Assembly (NCBI GenBank): GCA_933822405.4
Contig: CAKOGP040001881.1
Span: 248,001 to 312,000, forward strand
From: Cylindrotheca closterium
Lineage: Eukaryota; Bacillariophyta; Bacillariophyceae; Bacillariales; Bacillariaceae
Length of the DNA stretch: 64,000 nucleotides
Direction of reading: 5' to 3'
The translations under genes were made by a program, and so were the position numbers. Below, piece after piece: positions 30,445 through 42,107 of this stretch (position 1 is the stretch's first letter; each line of letters begins with the position of its first letter). The notes beneath the pieces were generated by a model. It had not been told where the DNA came from. It searched no databases and saw only the letters and a program-made list of their open reading frames with translations.

Positions 30445-31470
30445 CTAATCGTCTTCAGGATCACTTTTTGACTCCAATGCAGACGAATCATCACTAGAGG
30501 ATGAGCTGCTGTCGTCAGAATCGTCATCAGAATCGTCATCAGAATCCGAATCTTTGTCTTTGGCCTTGGTACCATCTTCCCTGACAAACAAAACTGATGG
30601 ATCGAACGATGGATTGAACTCCCCTTCGACTTCTGCGATTAGTTCACTCACTATTTCAATCAAATCGAGCTCTCTTGTGTTCATAATCCGTTTACAAACC
30701 TTAACCATCGCTTCCCGATAGATATTCCTGATTTTCTTCTCAAGATCTACCTCCCGTTGTTTCTCCCTTATTTCAACTCTGTAGAAAGGAATGTACTCAT
30801 CTCTGTGGATATCGCTAGACATTTGAAGTTTATCTTGGTCGAATTGCAATTTGTCACAAAACTGCTGCAATGCGTCATTTTGCATCAAAATCTGCTGAGT
30901 GGTTCTGTCATAGGCATTATTAGTTCTCTTCAGTTCCTTATTCTGCTTCGGAAACTTGGTGGCAGTTGCTCGCAACCCGTGATTTTCCTCTCGTAATTTA
31001 GCCATTATCTTTTGTGCCCCAGCCTGTATTTCATTGTGATGCTTATCGTGTCTTTGTTTCTCCTTTATTTTACCATCAATCTCCGTTCCGAATGTACTGG
31101 CCAATTCCTTCTTTGTTTCTTTCATATTTTTCTCCATTTCGGCGAGCTTTTGCACTTTACTTTCTTTCGACTCCTTCAGTTTCCTTTTAATTTCATCCAA
31201 CTCCTGTCGCAGTTCTTCAGGGCTTTTGGGAGGAGGTTCGTCAAACATCGTTGACATCTCCTCTTCTTCTTGTTTCTTCCTTTCTGCCTCTTTTGCTTTT
31301 TTCCGATTTCGTCGCTCTCGAAGTTCATCTATACTTTTATTGCGATGTGGGCTCTTATTGGATTTCTTTTTGTCTCGCCGGGTATCATCTGCCGGGTTAG
31401 AGGACCCCATGTTTGCGTTGCTTGCGTTGTTCGTCGTTGTTGTGATTATGGTCTCTCTTTTTGCATCCAC
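30445..31470 (-). CDS. Coiled-coil protein with myosin-tail module, acidic tail (copy A)
   Basis: 341 residues, intronless. Basic Asn/Ser-rich N-terminus; heptad-rich coiled coil about residues 45-160 (KSPEELRQELDEIKRKLKES ...); then the conserved module IMAKLREENHGLR, 66 residues to IREKQ including RDEYIPFYRVE, and IRNIYREAMVKVCKRIMNTR. A conserved end block EVEGEFNPSFDPSVLFV precedes a Ser/Asp tail. It is a close relative of the gene at 32021, which lies 551 bp upstream on the same strand, so the pair looks like a tandem duplication. Acidic Ser/Asp tails are typical casein kinase 2 targets. No enzymatic domain; a structural or motor-associated role is inferred only from the shared module. 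Confidence 0.75.
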   Translation of the reverse strand: MDAKRETIITTTTNNASNANMGSSNPADDTRRDKKKSNKSPHRNKSIDELRERRNRKKAKEAERKKQEEEEMSTMFDEPPPKSPEELRQELDEIKRKLKESKESKVQKLAEMEKNMKETKKELASTFGTEIDGKIKEKQRHDKHHNEIQAGAQKIMAKLREENHGLRATATKFPKQNKELKRTNNAYDRTTQQILMQNDALQQFCDKLQFDQDKLQMSSDIHRDEYIPFYRVEIREKQREVDLEKKIRNIYREAMVKVCKRIMNTRELDLIEIVSELIAEVEGEFNPSFDPSVLFVREDGTKAKDKDSDSDDDSDDDSDDSSSSSSDDSSALESKSDPEDD

Positions 31471-32020
31471 TTTTTAATGTATGGCACTAGCTTCCGAATC
31501 AAAGACCCCTTGTACACAGCTTCGACTTCTACACGACGAGAGTTCTGCTGTTAAAAGAAATTCACAACAAAGCTTGAAAGACTCAATTGATTTCCAGTAA
31601 TGTGTAATTTGAGGTTCAATAGAAGGAGGTAGGCATAACAGTATAATTCGGAGCCAAGACCGCCATGTTTGGGCAAAAAGTCTGTTGAAACAGCTGCAAC
31701 AGGGGGAAATCCAAAGAAATCAGTATTCTCCGTTGCGAAAAACCCAAATCAATGGACTTCATGATCATTCATATTTTGTATCCAGGAATACGCGGTAATC
31801 CCGCAAATACCAACAAATGCCAGTAACTGTAACCCGCCAAAAATGTTCTGAATTTGGGGGATCGTCCGTACAAGTGTACGGATGTGCAACCATTAATACT
31901 CAAATGCATTACTCTGATATTGTTGTAGATGGGAGATGTGATATATTAGTATTCTAGCTGGCACAAATTAACCGATTACCTCAACCAATAACTATTACAC
32001 TTTACAGTTCTAAATGTTCT
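31471..32020. other. Intergenic, no gene seen
   Basis: 550 bp between the tandem coiled-coil genes. It should hold the promoter of copy A and the 3' UTR of copy B. A cgtacaagtgtacg inverted repeat sits near 31867-31880. Confidence 0.5.
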
Positions 32021-33745
32021 CTAATCGCCATCACTATCACTGTCGTCGTCACTGTCGTCGTCACTAGAGGAATCATCACTATCATTGGCGAACAAGATCA
32101 TCGGATCGAATTTGGGATTCAATTCACCTTCAATGTCAATGATCATGTTGGTGACTGCCTCAATCAAGTCGGCATCTCGTGTCTGGGTCACGCGACTGGA
32201 GATTTTGACTGCAGTCTCACGATAGACTTCCTTAATCGCTTGTTCTGTCTCAATATGCTTCTGTCTCATTCTCAACTCAGATCTATATTTTGGCAGGTAC
32301 TCATCTCTGCACTTTTCGTTTTGTGCATGAAGCTTCTCGTGATCTCCTTCTAGCTTCTTGGCCATTTTCTTCAATTCTTCAGTCGTGTGAGCTACGTTTC
32401 TGTTGGTTTTCTCCAAGTCGTAGTTCTTCTGCCGAAAATCCAATATCTGCGGGGGATACTTGTCTGCTTCAGCCCGAAGTTTTTTGTTCTCAGCTCGCAA
32501 TTTCTCAATAATTTTCTGCGCTCCTGACTGTAGGTTGTCATTGGTTCTTTCGCTCTTTGCGATTTGCTGTTTTATTTCTTCAATCTGTGGACCGAACTCC
32601 TCGTCCAGCTCCTTCTTTTTTGCTTCCATCTCCTTCTTCAGAATCGCAATCTCCTTTTCGTTTTGCGATTCTGCCTTTTCGATTTGGTCGTTAACAGAGT
32701 CGATTTCGTTCTTGAGTTCTTGAGCATCTTTCGAGCTATCAGAAGAAAACATGGAATCAATAACTGGTTCTGCTTTTGGTTCGTCCTTGTTTGCCCTTTC
32801 CTTCTGCCTACGTTCCTTAATCGCATTAATAGCGTCAAAATCAGGTACAGAATCATGCATACTGGGTCCAGAATCATTGCTCTTGAAGCTGTGCAACGAA
32901 GATTTCGAATCATTGCTCATGCTACGACTTTTTCTTTTTTCCTTCTTTTTCGAACTCTTGGAAAACGCATCATCGTTAATATCAATGCTTTGTCTCTTTT
33001 CCTTCTTCTTTTTCTTCTTCGATTTCTTTGAACGATCGTCATCGCCGACCTCAACACTTTTGTTTTTCCTAGGTTTCCGTTCTTTCTTCTTATCTTCTAG
33101 GAGATCCAGATCAACACTCTTGTTTCGTTTCGGAGGTAGATTTCTCACGGAAATCCTCTTATTCTTTTTCACATCATCTGGTATATCAGTACTCTTACTT
33201 CTTTTTGGTGTCTTCCTGGACTTACTTTCCTTGACTGGTTCTTCCAATTCTAGTTTTATTGATCTGCGGCTTGGTTTGGGTGGTCTTCCAAGGTCTTTCA
33301 CTTTGGGTGTTGGAGTTGGTTCAGGCTCAGGCTCTGGTTCAGGCTCTGGTTCAGGCTCTGGTTCAGGCTCTGGTTCAGGCTCTGGTTCAGGATCTGGCTC
33401 CTTAGGCTTTGGCTTGAACAAAAGATCAGGAATTGGAGCCTCTCTTGCTGCTTTCTCAGCTGCCAGTTTAGCCTTAGCCTCTTCAGTGGGATCCATTTCA
33501 ATTCCATGATCAATCAGTGCAAAAATATCTGTCTTTTTTCGAGTTGGTTTCGCACCCCTGCCGCCTTTCGGGCGGACTCTGGGAGCCATTGCTTTCTTCA
33601 TTTTTTCACGATCAATACCAGCTGTCTTTAGATTTAATTTGATGTCTGGCGGAACGAATTTATCAACAGTGGAAATTCTCTTTCCAATCTTGTCCGTTGC
33701 CCGCATATCTGCAATATTGGCCTTGGAGACCCGACTGCTGGCCAT
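32021..33745 (-). CDS. Coiled-coil protein with myosin-tail module, PE repeat and acidic tail (copy B)
   Basis: 574 residues from the ATG at 33745 (MASSRVSKANIAD); an ATG 36 bp upstream is in frame. A basic N-terminus, a (PE)n stretch of about 13 dipeptides (near residues 113-140) and several Lys-rich KKxKRKS clusters that may act as nuclear signals come first. A coiled coil covers about residues 335-500 with the module IIEKLRAENKKLR, then 66 residues to LRMRQ including RDEYLPKYRSE, and IKEVYRETAVKISSRVTQTR. End block DIEGELNPKFDPMILFA and an Asp/Ser tail match copy A at 30445. LRMRQ is also exactly what the myosin tail at 3665 has. Function unknown. Confidence 0.76.
   Translation of the reverse strand: MASSRVSKANIADMRATDKIGKRISTVDKFVPPDIKLNLKTAGIDREKMKKAMAPRVRPKGGRGAKPTRKKTDIFALIDHGIEMDPTEEAKAKLAAEKAAREAPIPDLLFKPKPKEPDPEPEPEPEPEPEPEPEPEPEPEPEPTPTPKVKDLGRPPKPSRRSIKLELEEPVKESKSRKTPKRSKSTDIPDDVKKNKRISVRNLPPKRNKSVDLDLLEDKKKERKPRKNKSVEVGDDDRSKKSKKKKKKEKRQSIDINDDAFSKSSKKKEKRKSRSMSNDSKSSLHSFKSNDSGPSMHDSVPDFDAINAIKERRQKERANKDEPKAEPVIDSMFSSDSSKDAQELKNEIDSVNDQIEKAESQNEKEIAILKKEMEAKKKELDEEFGPQIEEIKQQIAKSERTNDNLQSGAQKIIEKLRAENKKLRAEADKYPPQILDFRQKNYDLEKTNRNVAHTTEELKKMAKKLEGDHEKLHAQNEKCRDEYLPKYRSELRMRQKHIETEQAIKEVYRETAVKISSRVTQTRDADLIEAVTNMIIDIEGELNPKFDPMILFANDSDDSSSDDDSDDDSDSDGD
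33310..33402 (-). repeat. 12-bp PE-encoding minisatellite
   Basis: Tandem ggttcaggctct units, about seven copies, encoding alternating Pro-Glu in copy B of the coiled-coil pair. Read on the plus strand they give an artificial Gly-Ser frame. Confidence 0.9.
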
Positions 33746-34192
33746 CTTGTGCGTGTGTTTTCTCACAGTGCTTCTATTCAATGGGGGGAATAAGTTTCAA
33801 GAGCGAAACAGTCTTGTGGCTTTGCAATTTAGTGACTACCGTATGCTTTGCTCTGCAACAACCTGTCACTAGGAATAATGGCGTGACTGACGCAAGGTTT
33901 CAGAAATTCTTGTACATTCTGTCCATGGTACGGTCATTTTCAAGTGACCCCTAATAATTGCGCTCTTGTCACATGTGTCCCAGAGCTTTTCCAGAGCACC
34001 ACACCGATATTAGTAAGATACTGTGGATACAACGAGTATATACTTTGGATGAAGATACAGCGCAAGTAGTCACAGCTTCCTCTTTGATTGTGCTTGAATG
34101 CAAGAAGTTCTTAGTTATGATTGGATTGCTCTCTAGAGGACAGGAGTATGGCTGAGCTGCTAGTTAGTTCTCTACTGATGTTGCTTCTATTC
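33746..34192. other. Intergenic, no gene seen
   Basis: About 450 bp between the start of copy B and the stop of GrpE, both minus strand. It holds the copy B promoter. Nothing else recognised. Confidence 0.5.
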
Positions 34193-35115
34193 TTATTCCC
34201 CATCAGCCTCGGGAGCAGATTCCGCGGCGGCTGCTTCCTCTTCTGGTCCAGCGCTGACCACGCATTGGGCGGGACGAATGACATTTCCTTTCAATTCAAG
34301 ACCTGCAGCAACTGGACGGATCACCTTATCCTTGGCAATTTCAGTCGAGTATTCGGATTCAACCGCCGCCATTCTGTAGGCATCAACATCTTGGCCCGTT
34401 TCCAAGCTGTATTCTGTAACTCCCATCTTGTCAAAGGCATCCACGATGGTGAGATATCCGTATTTGCTGCCAAATTCAGTGTCGGCATACTGCTCTCTCA
34501 TTGATACGAATTTGTCGTAAAGTGGAAGGAATTCAGACAGGACACTAGCAGTAGCACTGGATTTGTTTGACGAGTTCATGCTCTGTAGATTCCGAAAGTT
34601 TCAAATATAGGTAGAACAGATATGTGAGATATTGCTGCCATGATGTGAAACCTGATGCAATGCGCTCAATCTTGAATTTTTGCTGAATTCCTCCATTGCG
34701 TAGACATTGATTTGTCTATTCCATCCGCGAATACTACAAGACCACTACTTACACTGCGAGCGCGTCTCATGGTTTCCATCTCAGCAACCTTACGGGCATA
34801 TCCACCCTTGGAATATTCATCTACTTGATTTTGGGTATATGACAGTGTCGATTGTTTGGCCTTGAGGTCGGATTCCAAGTTGGCAATCTCTTGTTTGAGC
34901 GCGGTAACCTCGGGATCTTCTGGTACTGCTTCAACGGGCTCTTCAGCAGCTGGCTCCTCGGCACTGGCTTCTGGTTCCTCGGACATGTAGAGTGGTTGGG
35001 CAATGGGTCGTGACACACTTCCCAAGGTGCGAGTAGAGGCAACTGGTGCAAAGGCAGAGATGTTTTCCATAGCAGCTAGCAATAGGAATATCGAGAGAGC
35101 GTATTGTCGAATCAT
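34193..35115 (-). CDS. grpE: GrpE nucleotide-exchange factor, plastid-targeted
   Basis: Two exons, 34753-35115 and 34193-34582, with a 170-bp intron in phase 0 encode 250 residues. Signal peptide then NISAF-APVAS, the ASAFAP plastid junction. An acidic linker (EEPEASAEEPAAEEP) precedes a long helix (VTALKQEIANLESDLKAKQ). The GrpE core follows: YARKVAEMETMRRAR (bacterial VKAEMENLRRR), ASVLSEFLPLYDKF (INELLPVIDSLDR), IVDAFDKMGVTEYSLETGQD, and the beta-domain end LELKGNVIRPAQCVVS. GrpE releases ADP from DnaK/Hsp70, so this should serve the stromal Hsp70. A TACCGGTA palindrome lies about 20 bp upstream of the ATG. Length is usual for the family. Confidence 0.82.
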
Positions 35116-35640
35116 TGTGCTGTGTCAATAGGTACCGGTATTGATCTGATAGTTGGATGAAATGGATGTCGTCAACAACCGATAGTTTTCTTTGTCTTTC
35201 GATTTTTCAAATCTTTTGATTGATGGCTGACAAATTCCACGTGTTAAGCCAGTACAAATTGTCAGTAGACCGCCAAATCCCCTTGAACGTACCAGGTAGG
35301 CACCCAATATTTGGCTCCCCTTTTTTTTTTAAAACATGCATCCGTAACCAAGAAAGTGTAGTATTGCTGGTGGTTCCATGGAGTTGAACGACAATCACAA
35401 CAGTTAAAAGTATAAAGGATTCACATCCTATGGATAATTGCCTAGTATAGTATCAATGATTCATATGCAATGGATACATTGCTTAGTATCAATCAATACA
35501 TATTCATCACCAAGGCTATGTTATCGTACCAAAAACTTCCGAATAGGTGTGCCCACCAATGCGGAATGGCAGCTCAAAAAAAGCATTGGATTTTCTTCGT
35601 TTCTATGTTCGTCAAATATGGAACAGAATTCAAATTACAT
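35116..35640. other. Intergenic, no gene seen
   Basis: About 525 bp between the GrpE start and the GMD stop. It contains the GrpE promoter with ggtaccggta at 35131-35140 and a poly-T tract near 35320. No gene recognised. Confidence 0.5.
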
Positions 35641-37910
<2,270 letters not shown>

Positions 37911-37947
37911 GGAGCACGCCCAAAAGTGTTCCATTATCCAAATTCGC
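37911..37947 (+). repeat. Inverted repeat, left arm of the repetitive island
   Basis: ggagcacgccc-a-aaagtgttcca and the following bases match the reverse complement of 41852-41888 with a few mismatches. The two arms bracket about 3.9 kb containing the gag element. Confidence 0.65.
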
Positions 37948-38484
37948 CCCATTTAGGGTTAGTCAAACTAATCAAACAACGTTTTAGATTCGATTTATTT
38001 TACGATTTGTAAAACCTCAAAATGGACGTTTACAAATTTTAGATTTGGAAAAGTTCTATATTTGGCTTTGGGTCAGTGCTTTTTGGGGATCCCTCTGCTG
38101 AAATTTCAAGAAGCAATAACGATACTGTATGATGCTGTGCAAAGTTGATACGAACTGCAGCAGCTAACAGCTTCAAGTCTGACCAAGTCACCGAAGGAGA
38201 TGAGAGTTGATTGACCCTCAATTAACTCTTTCAAGATCTTGGTAGATCCAACTATGCATGAAGATCGGAGGGTTCTTGATTTGTTTTCTTCATCCCAACA
38301 ACTCCTGAAGATTGCACTATCCTCCAGCTTCTGCCGCAAACGAGTAGGGTTACAGATCGGAGGATTTCAGCATGTGTCACCGGCAGAAGATGGCAGAAGT
38401 GTTTTTTGGAGAAGTTTTTATTGGAGCAAGGCAATCGGAAGGAAGATTGCATTTCCTCCAGCTTCTCCCGGAAACGACCATGCG

Positions 38485-38733
38485 CTTAACGTGCTATCGT
38501 TGTGCTCCTGACTCTCATTGTAGAGAGAGCGTACTAGTGCATTGATGTAGCTACTGTTGGACATGATAGACGGTGATTGATATTGCTATTGGGGTGTATT
38601 TACGGGGGTCTGAAGCAGCTGTGAGTAGATGATAGATGATTGATCTTGGGCTTGAGATTGGCGACGACCGTTGGCCTTCGATCGCTCTAATATATCTGCT
38701 CGGGACTTGGCAGTCCAGTCAGTCACGTTACGT
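38485..38733. repeat. Direct repeat copy 1 of the gag element
   Basis: Matches 40844-41091 at offset 2358-2359. Contains a second copy of the gag start (minus strand ATG at 38571) that runs into non-gag sequence. Confidence 0.9.
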
Positions 38734-39004
38734 CCCCACTTCTTCCATTTAGGCGACTCTGTTGTAACGTCTCATCTTGGTCTGTTTTCACCTCCCTCTT
38801 CTTGATGAATGGCTGCTGGCACCAAACAAGGTAGCCCAAGAAAAATCGCCATCTAACCTTCAATTGCAAATTGGGCTGCAGGATTCTCTCTGACGTCCAG
38901 GTTGCTGGCGAGCGGCTTCAAGTGTCTGACAGTTGCGTCCAGGTCCAAAGTTTTCCCGCGTTTCTGGGTGCTCAATCTTTTGAATTGTTTCATAAACTAT
39001 GTGA

Positions 39005-39580
39005 TTAATGTAACCGCTGTCCTTGTAACTTGTTATCTCGCTTTTTTGTTCTCTGCTCTCTCTTTAGTCTGTAGTCCTCTAGGCTTTTTTCAAACTGGCT
39101 GATAACTCCCTGATCTCCTTTGTGGGGGCATTCTCGGAATGTGTGGCCTATCTTTTGGCATCCCCAACAATGGATCGAGGATGTTTTGTCGCTTTCTTCT
39201 TCGATGTTGAATGCTTCTTCGGCGGCACTCATGCATACTAGCATTGTTAGGGCAGCTTGTGGGCAGCATAGTTTGCTGTCGGATGTCGGGACCAACAATT
39301 GTCTTCCTTGTCCGTCAGTGACTCGAACATTTCGCTCTGGTGCTGGAGGGGTTGTCAATGCGGTGTGGAAGGTTCCAGCGGTCGCAATCTTTGGAGTTTG
39401 GAAGGAGCAGTTGGCTTGGAATCCTTGGAATCCTTGTTGGTGGAATCCCGCAAAAGCTCTTCCTCCTGGTCTCTTTGGTGCAGATGGTCCTGGAACGCAG
39501 CTTCTGTTTGGTCTGACTAGTCCTGCGCTGTTTGCAATTCCCACAAGTTGCTTGATGCGCTTCTCTTCTTCTCTGCTCAT
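39005..39580 (-). CDS. Zinc-knuckle (CCHC) nucleocapsid-like protein of retroelement
   Basis: 191 residues. Contains one CCHC knuckle, CWGCQKIGHTFRECPH (C-x2-C-x4-H-x4-C), near residue 138, followed by a basic end (KREQRTKKRDNK), the usual layout of a retroviral or retrotransposon nucleocapsid that binds the element RNA. A Gly/Phe-rich stretch (FHQQGFQGFQ) precedes it. Its ATG overlaps the stop of the upstream gag frame as ATGA, so it is the out-of-frame continuation of gag. This is either a frameshift mutation in a former single gag gene, or a programmed shift or reinitiation. Confidence 0.75.
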   Translation of the reverse strand: MSREEEKRIKQLVGIANSAGLVRPNRSCVPGPSAPKRPGGRAFAGFHQQGFQGFQANCSFQTPKIATAGTFHTALTTPPAPERNVRVTDGQGRQLLVPTSDSKLCCPQAALTMLVCMSAAEEAFNIEEESDKTSSIHCWGCQKIGHTFRECPHKGDQGVISQFEKSLEDYRLKREQRTKKRDNKLQGQRLH

Positions 39581-40923
39581 TCGCGTAGGCAGTGCATTCG
39601 AGACAGGTTGCTGGGGTAGTCCATAAGTAGTGGTCCCGCTGCTCCCGTCTCTAGGTGTTCAGCCACAATGTCCTTGATTTCTTGTGTGAAGGCTTGGAAC
39701 GCTACTCCTGCCAAGTCTGATAGGTTGGTTGGCGGGGGATTCTCGTGGTTGAACCCATTTAGAATCGTGGCAATTCTGCCAAATAAAGTAGCCACGCTGT
39801 CGTACATCATTGTGCCTCCTTCGTATCGGATCATGTTGAGCTTTGCCAGTTGTTGGTTTGGCGTCTCCATTCCTTGTTGTAGTCCGACGTAGGTGGCCGT
39901 GAGTGCTTCTTCGAGCGCTTGGAATTGGGTCTTTGCAATCTGTTGCTTGGACCACTTTTCGTAGGCTTCGTTATCGGGTTCTCCGTCTCTGGTCGCGGCT
40001 CTCATCAAGAACTCTTCTCCCAATGCTGCCATTGCTGCGATGATTTCCTTGTGATGTGCTTGGTCCATTACCATTTGGCGAGTAATGGATACGTCCATCT
40101 GGTTCTGGACTCTTGGCACTGGAACGTAGACGGCTCTGTTGGAAGATGGTGGGAACTTTGTTGGGTTGATTCCAATGTCAGTTTGTAGGGAGCAGAGCCG
40201 TGGGACCAATCGAAGCTCGATTCTGAAGTATGTGGCGGCGGCTCTAAATGGGGCTGGAAGTCCTGGTCCCGGTCCTGTAACGATCGCTTGTCCCGTGTTG
40301 TCGATGACGTGTAGGCTTGTGAATTCGTACACGTCACTAGTCACGTCAAACAATTCGCTGGTGGCGGCGTTGACTCGCGAGCGGACGTCTGGGCATACTG
40401 ATGTGTAGCGCTTCATCAAGAAATCCACCTTGTGTTCCATTATTGTCTTTGTCTGCTTGATGGAGTTCACAGACTGTTGTAGGATCGCTTGCTTGATTTC
40501 CAGAGACTCTGTAGTTGGAGCCAAAATGGCAGTATCGATGGTATACTGGTTGTAGGTGATGGTTTCGTCTACGTGGCTTCCGTTGACCCAATACGATTTC
40601 TCGTTGACACGATCGCTTCTGTTTTTGTTTTTTTCATATTTGTGATGTGACGCAACAGTCATCGCGGCGAACGCTGCGTTCTCCATATTGACAGGGCTTG
40701 CTGACATCATCGCGAACGCGTTGCGCTGGAAATGATCAGGGTTGAACTGTCCTCCCCATCTGTTAGCTGATCGTGTGAACAAACTTGGTGGCTCTGACTG
40801 CCAATCGAATGCGTTCGGGCTTCCAATCTCGGGCTGGCTTCCACTTAACGTGCTATTGTTGTGCTCCTGACTCTCATCGTAGAGAGAGCGTACTAGTGCA
40901 TTGATGTAGCTACTGTTGGACAT
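39577..40923 (-). CDS. Gag-like (capsid) protein of retroelement
   Basis: 448 residues with no host-gene similarity that I recognise. Mostly helical and moderately acidic, with a segment near residues 310-440 (QALEEALTATYVGLQQGME, ATLFGRIATILNGFN, FQAFTQEIKDIVAEHLE) of the kind seen in capsid regions. Identification as gag rests on its position directly before the CCHC frame at 39005, the overlapping ATGA junction and the flanking direct repeats. The first 26 codons lie in the repeat. Codon use and GC look slightly higher than neighbours. Confidence 0.6.
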   Translation of the reverse strand: MSNSSYINALVRSLYDESQEHNNSTLSGSQPEIGSPNAFDWQSEPPSLFTRSANRWGGQFNPDHFQRNAFAMMSASPVNMENAAFAAMTVASHHKYEKNKNRSDRVNEKSYWVNGSHVDETITYNQYTIDTAILAPTTESLEIKQAILQQSVNSIKQTKTIMEHKVDFLMKRYTSVCPDVRSRVNAATSELFDVTSDVYEFTSLHVIDNTGQAIVTGPGPGLPAPFRAAATYFRIELRLVPRLCSLQTDIGINPTKFPPSSNRAVYVPVPRVQNQMDVSITRQMVMDQAHHKEIIAAMAALGEEFLMRAATRDGEPDNEAYEKWSKQQIAKTQFQALEEALTATYVGLQQGMETPNQQLAKLNMIRYEGGTMMYDSVATLFGRIATILNGFNHENPPPTNLSDLAGVAFQAFTQEIKDIVAEHLETGAAGPLLMDYPSNLSRMHCLRE

Positions 40924-41091
40924 GATAGACGGTGATTGATATTGCTATTGGGGTGTATTTACGGGGGTCTGAAGCAGCTGTGAGTAGTGATAGATGATTG
41001 ATCTTGGGCTTGAGATTGGCGACGACCGTTGGCCTTTGATCGCTCTAATATATCTGCTCGGGACTCGGCAGTCCAGTCAGTCACGTTACGT
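40844..41091. repeat. Direct repeat copy 2 of the gag element
   Basis: Partner of 38485-38733. On the minus strand it supplies the leader, a tatatta box about 115-125 bases before the gag ATG, and the gag start itself. Confidence 0.9.
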
Positions 41092-42107
41092 GCGGTTATA
41101 GATTGGAGGCTTGCATCCGATGTCACGAACGGTCAATTATAAGACGGAAGGAATTGTTACTGGACCTCAATCGCAAGGGAGATTGCAGTCTCATCCAGCT
41201 TCTGCAGCTTCTGCCGGAAACAACTACTATGGTCAGAGAAAGGCTGTAAGAAAAGGATGAAATTTAGATGGGACCACGGCACCAATCAGATGAAATTTTG
41301 ACACAACAATCAACGAACAGTCTGATGAAATTTCTTTTTTATCATGGTAAGAGGAGCAGGAAGAGGCACTGGTAAGTATCCATTGGCACTCCTGAATCGC
41401 TTAATACTAATGATGACAGATCTGTAATGGACGCAAAAAACAAAAGGCTACACATGTTACAAGTCAACCTGATTCATACTCCTGTAGTAGCATTGCTAAC
41501 AATGTAATCACTCGTTACTATGTATGCAATACGAATATAGCTATATTTCCAGCAGCACAGCATGTCAAATTGATTCATGCTGATGTACCAACACTTTGTG
41601 AACACATCTACTAGGGGTAATAGCTTGTTGCCAGTATTTATATATTTATTGTTTTTGGCTAGCCCCCACCATATTTTTCAGCCATCGGCCACTGTACCTG
41701 TATAAAGCCTTCTCCATCTACAGTAGATTGTGATATTTATCTGACTGAGGTGTTGTTTTGGGGGAGAATGATTAGATCGAATCAAAGCAAGTAGTCGAGC
41801 AGCTCAGTGATTTTAAAACTTCCGGGTTTTCGTGGTGTAAAACCAATCCGAGGAATTTTAGATTTTGGAACACTTTCGGGCGTGCTCCATTTATTGTTGC
41901 ACTAGCTTCGAACACAATGGAACGAACCTACGACACGGGCCTTCTTTGTCAAAATATTTCCATAATTCGACGCAAAGACCTTTTTCACCTGTCGAACCTC
42001 AAACATGAGCCTTCTTGGAACACGTGTGAATTCGTTGGTGCTGACACGACCTATTTCAATCCAAATCAGTCTCTCACAATCAAACGCTGAAAAACACCAA
42101 AAATCAA
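41092..42107. other. Intergenic, repeat remnants, no gene
   Basis: About 1 kb. The first 140 bp hold degenerate copies of segments found left of the gag element. The inverted-repeat arm is at 41852-41888. The last 200 bp are the likely promoter of the DEP gene. No coding region recognised. Confidence 0.5.
41852..41888 (-). repeat. Inverted repeat, right arm of the repetitive island
   Basis: Reverse-complement partner of 37911-37947 (plus strand: ggaattttagattttggaac then actttcgggcgtgctcc). Confidence 0.65.

Larger units (their letters stand above)
38485..41091 (-). mobile_element. Gag-only retroelement flanked by about 248-bp direct repeats
   Basis: The direct repeats 38485-38733 and 40844-41091 differ at about four bases plus one single-base indel by my reading, so they are recent. 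Between them are two overlapping minus-strand frames: a gag-like protein (39577-40923) and a zinc-knuckle protein (39005-39580). No protease, integrase or reverse transcriptase fits in the 270 bp left, so the element is non-autonomous or deleted. The repeat is not a clean LTR: it lacks TG...CA ends and includes the first about 26 codons of the gag frame plus its leader and a tatatta box. Short segments next to the two repeats also match each other (38349-38381 and 41095-41127), and a tccagcttctgccggaaac-like motif occurs at about 38315, 38456 and 41195. Confidence 0.75.

Noticed and set aside
32751..33509. 252-codon plus-strand frame with Gly-Ser and Phe/Leu/Ser runs
   Set aside because: Shadow of the PE repeat and Lys/Ser-rich coding sequence of the minus-strand coiled-coil gene.
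38485..41091. Interpretation as a complete LTR retrotransposon
   Set aside because: No reverse transcriptase, integrase or protease and no TG...CA repeat ends; kept as a gag-only element.
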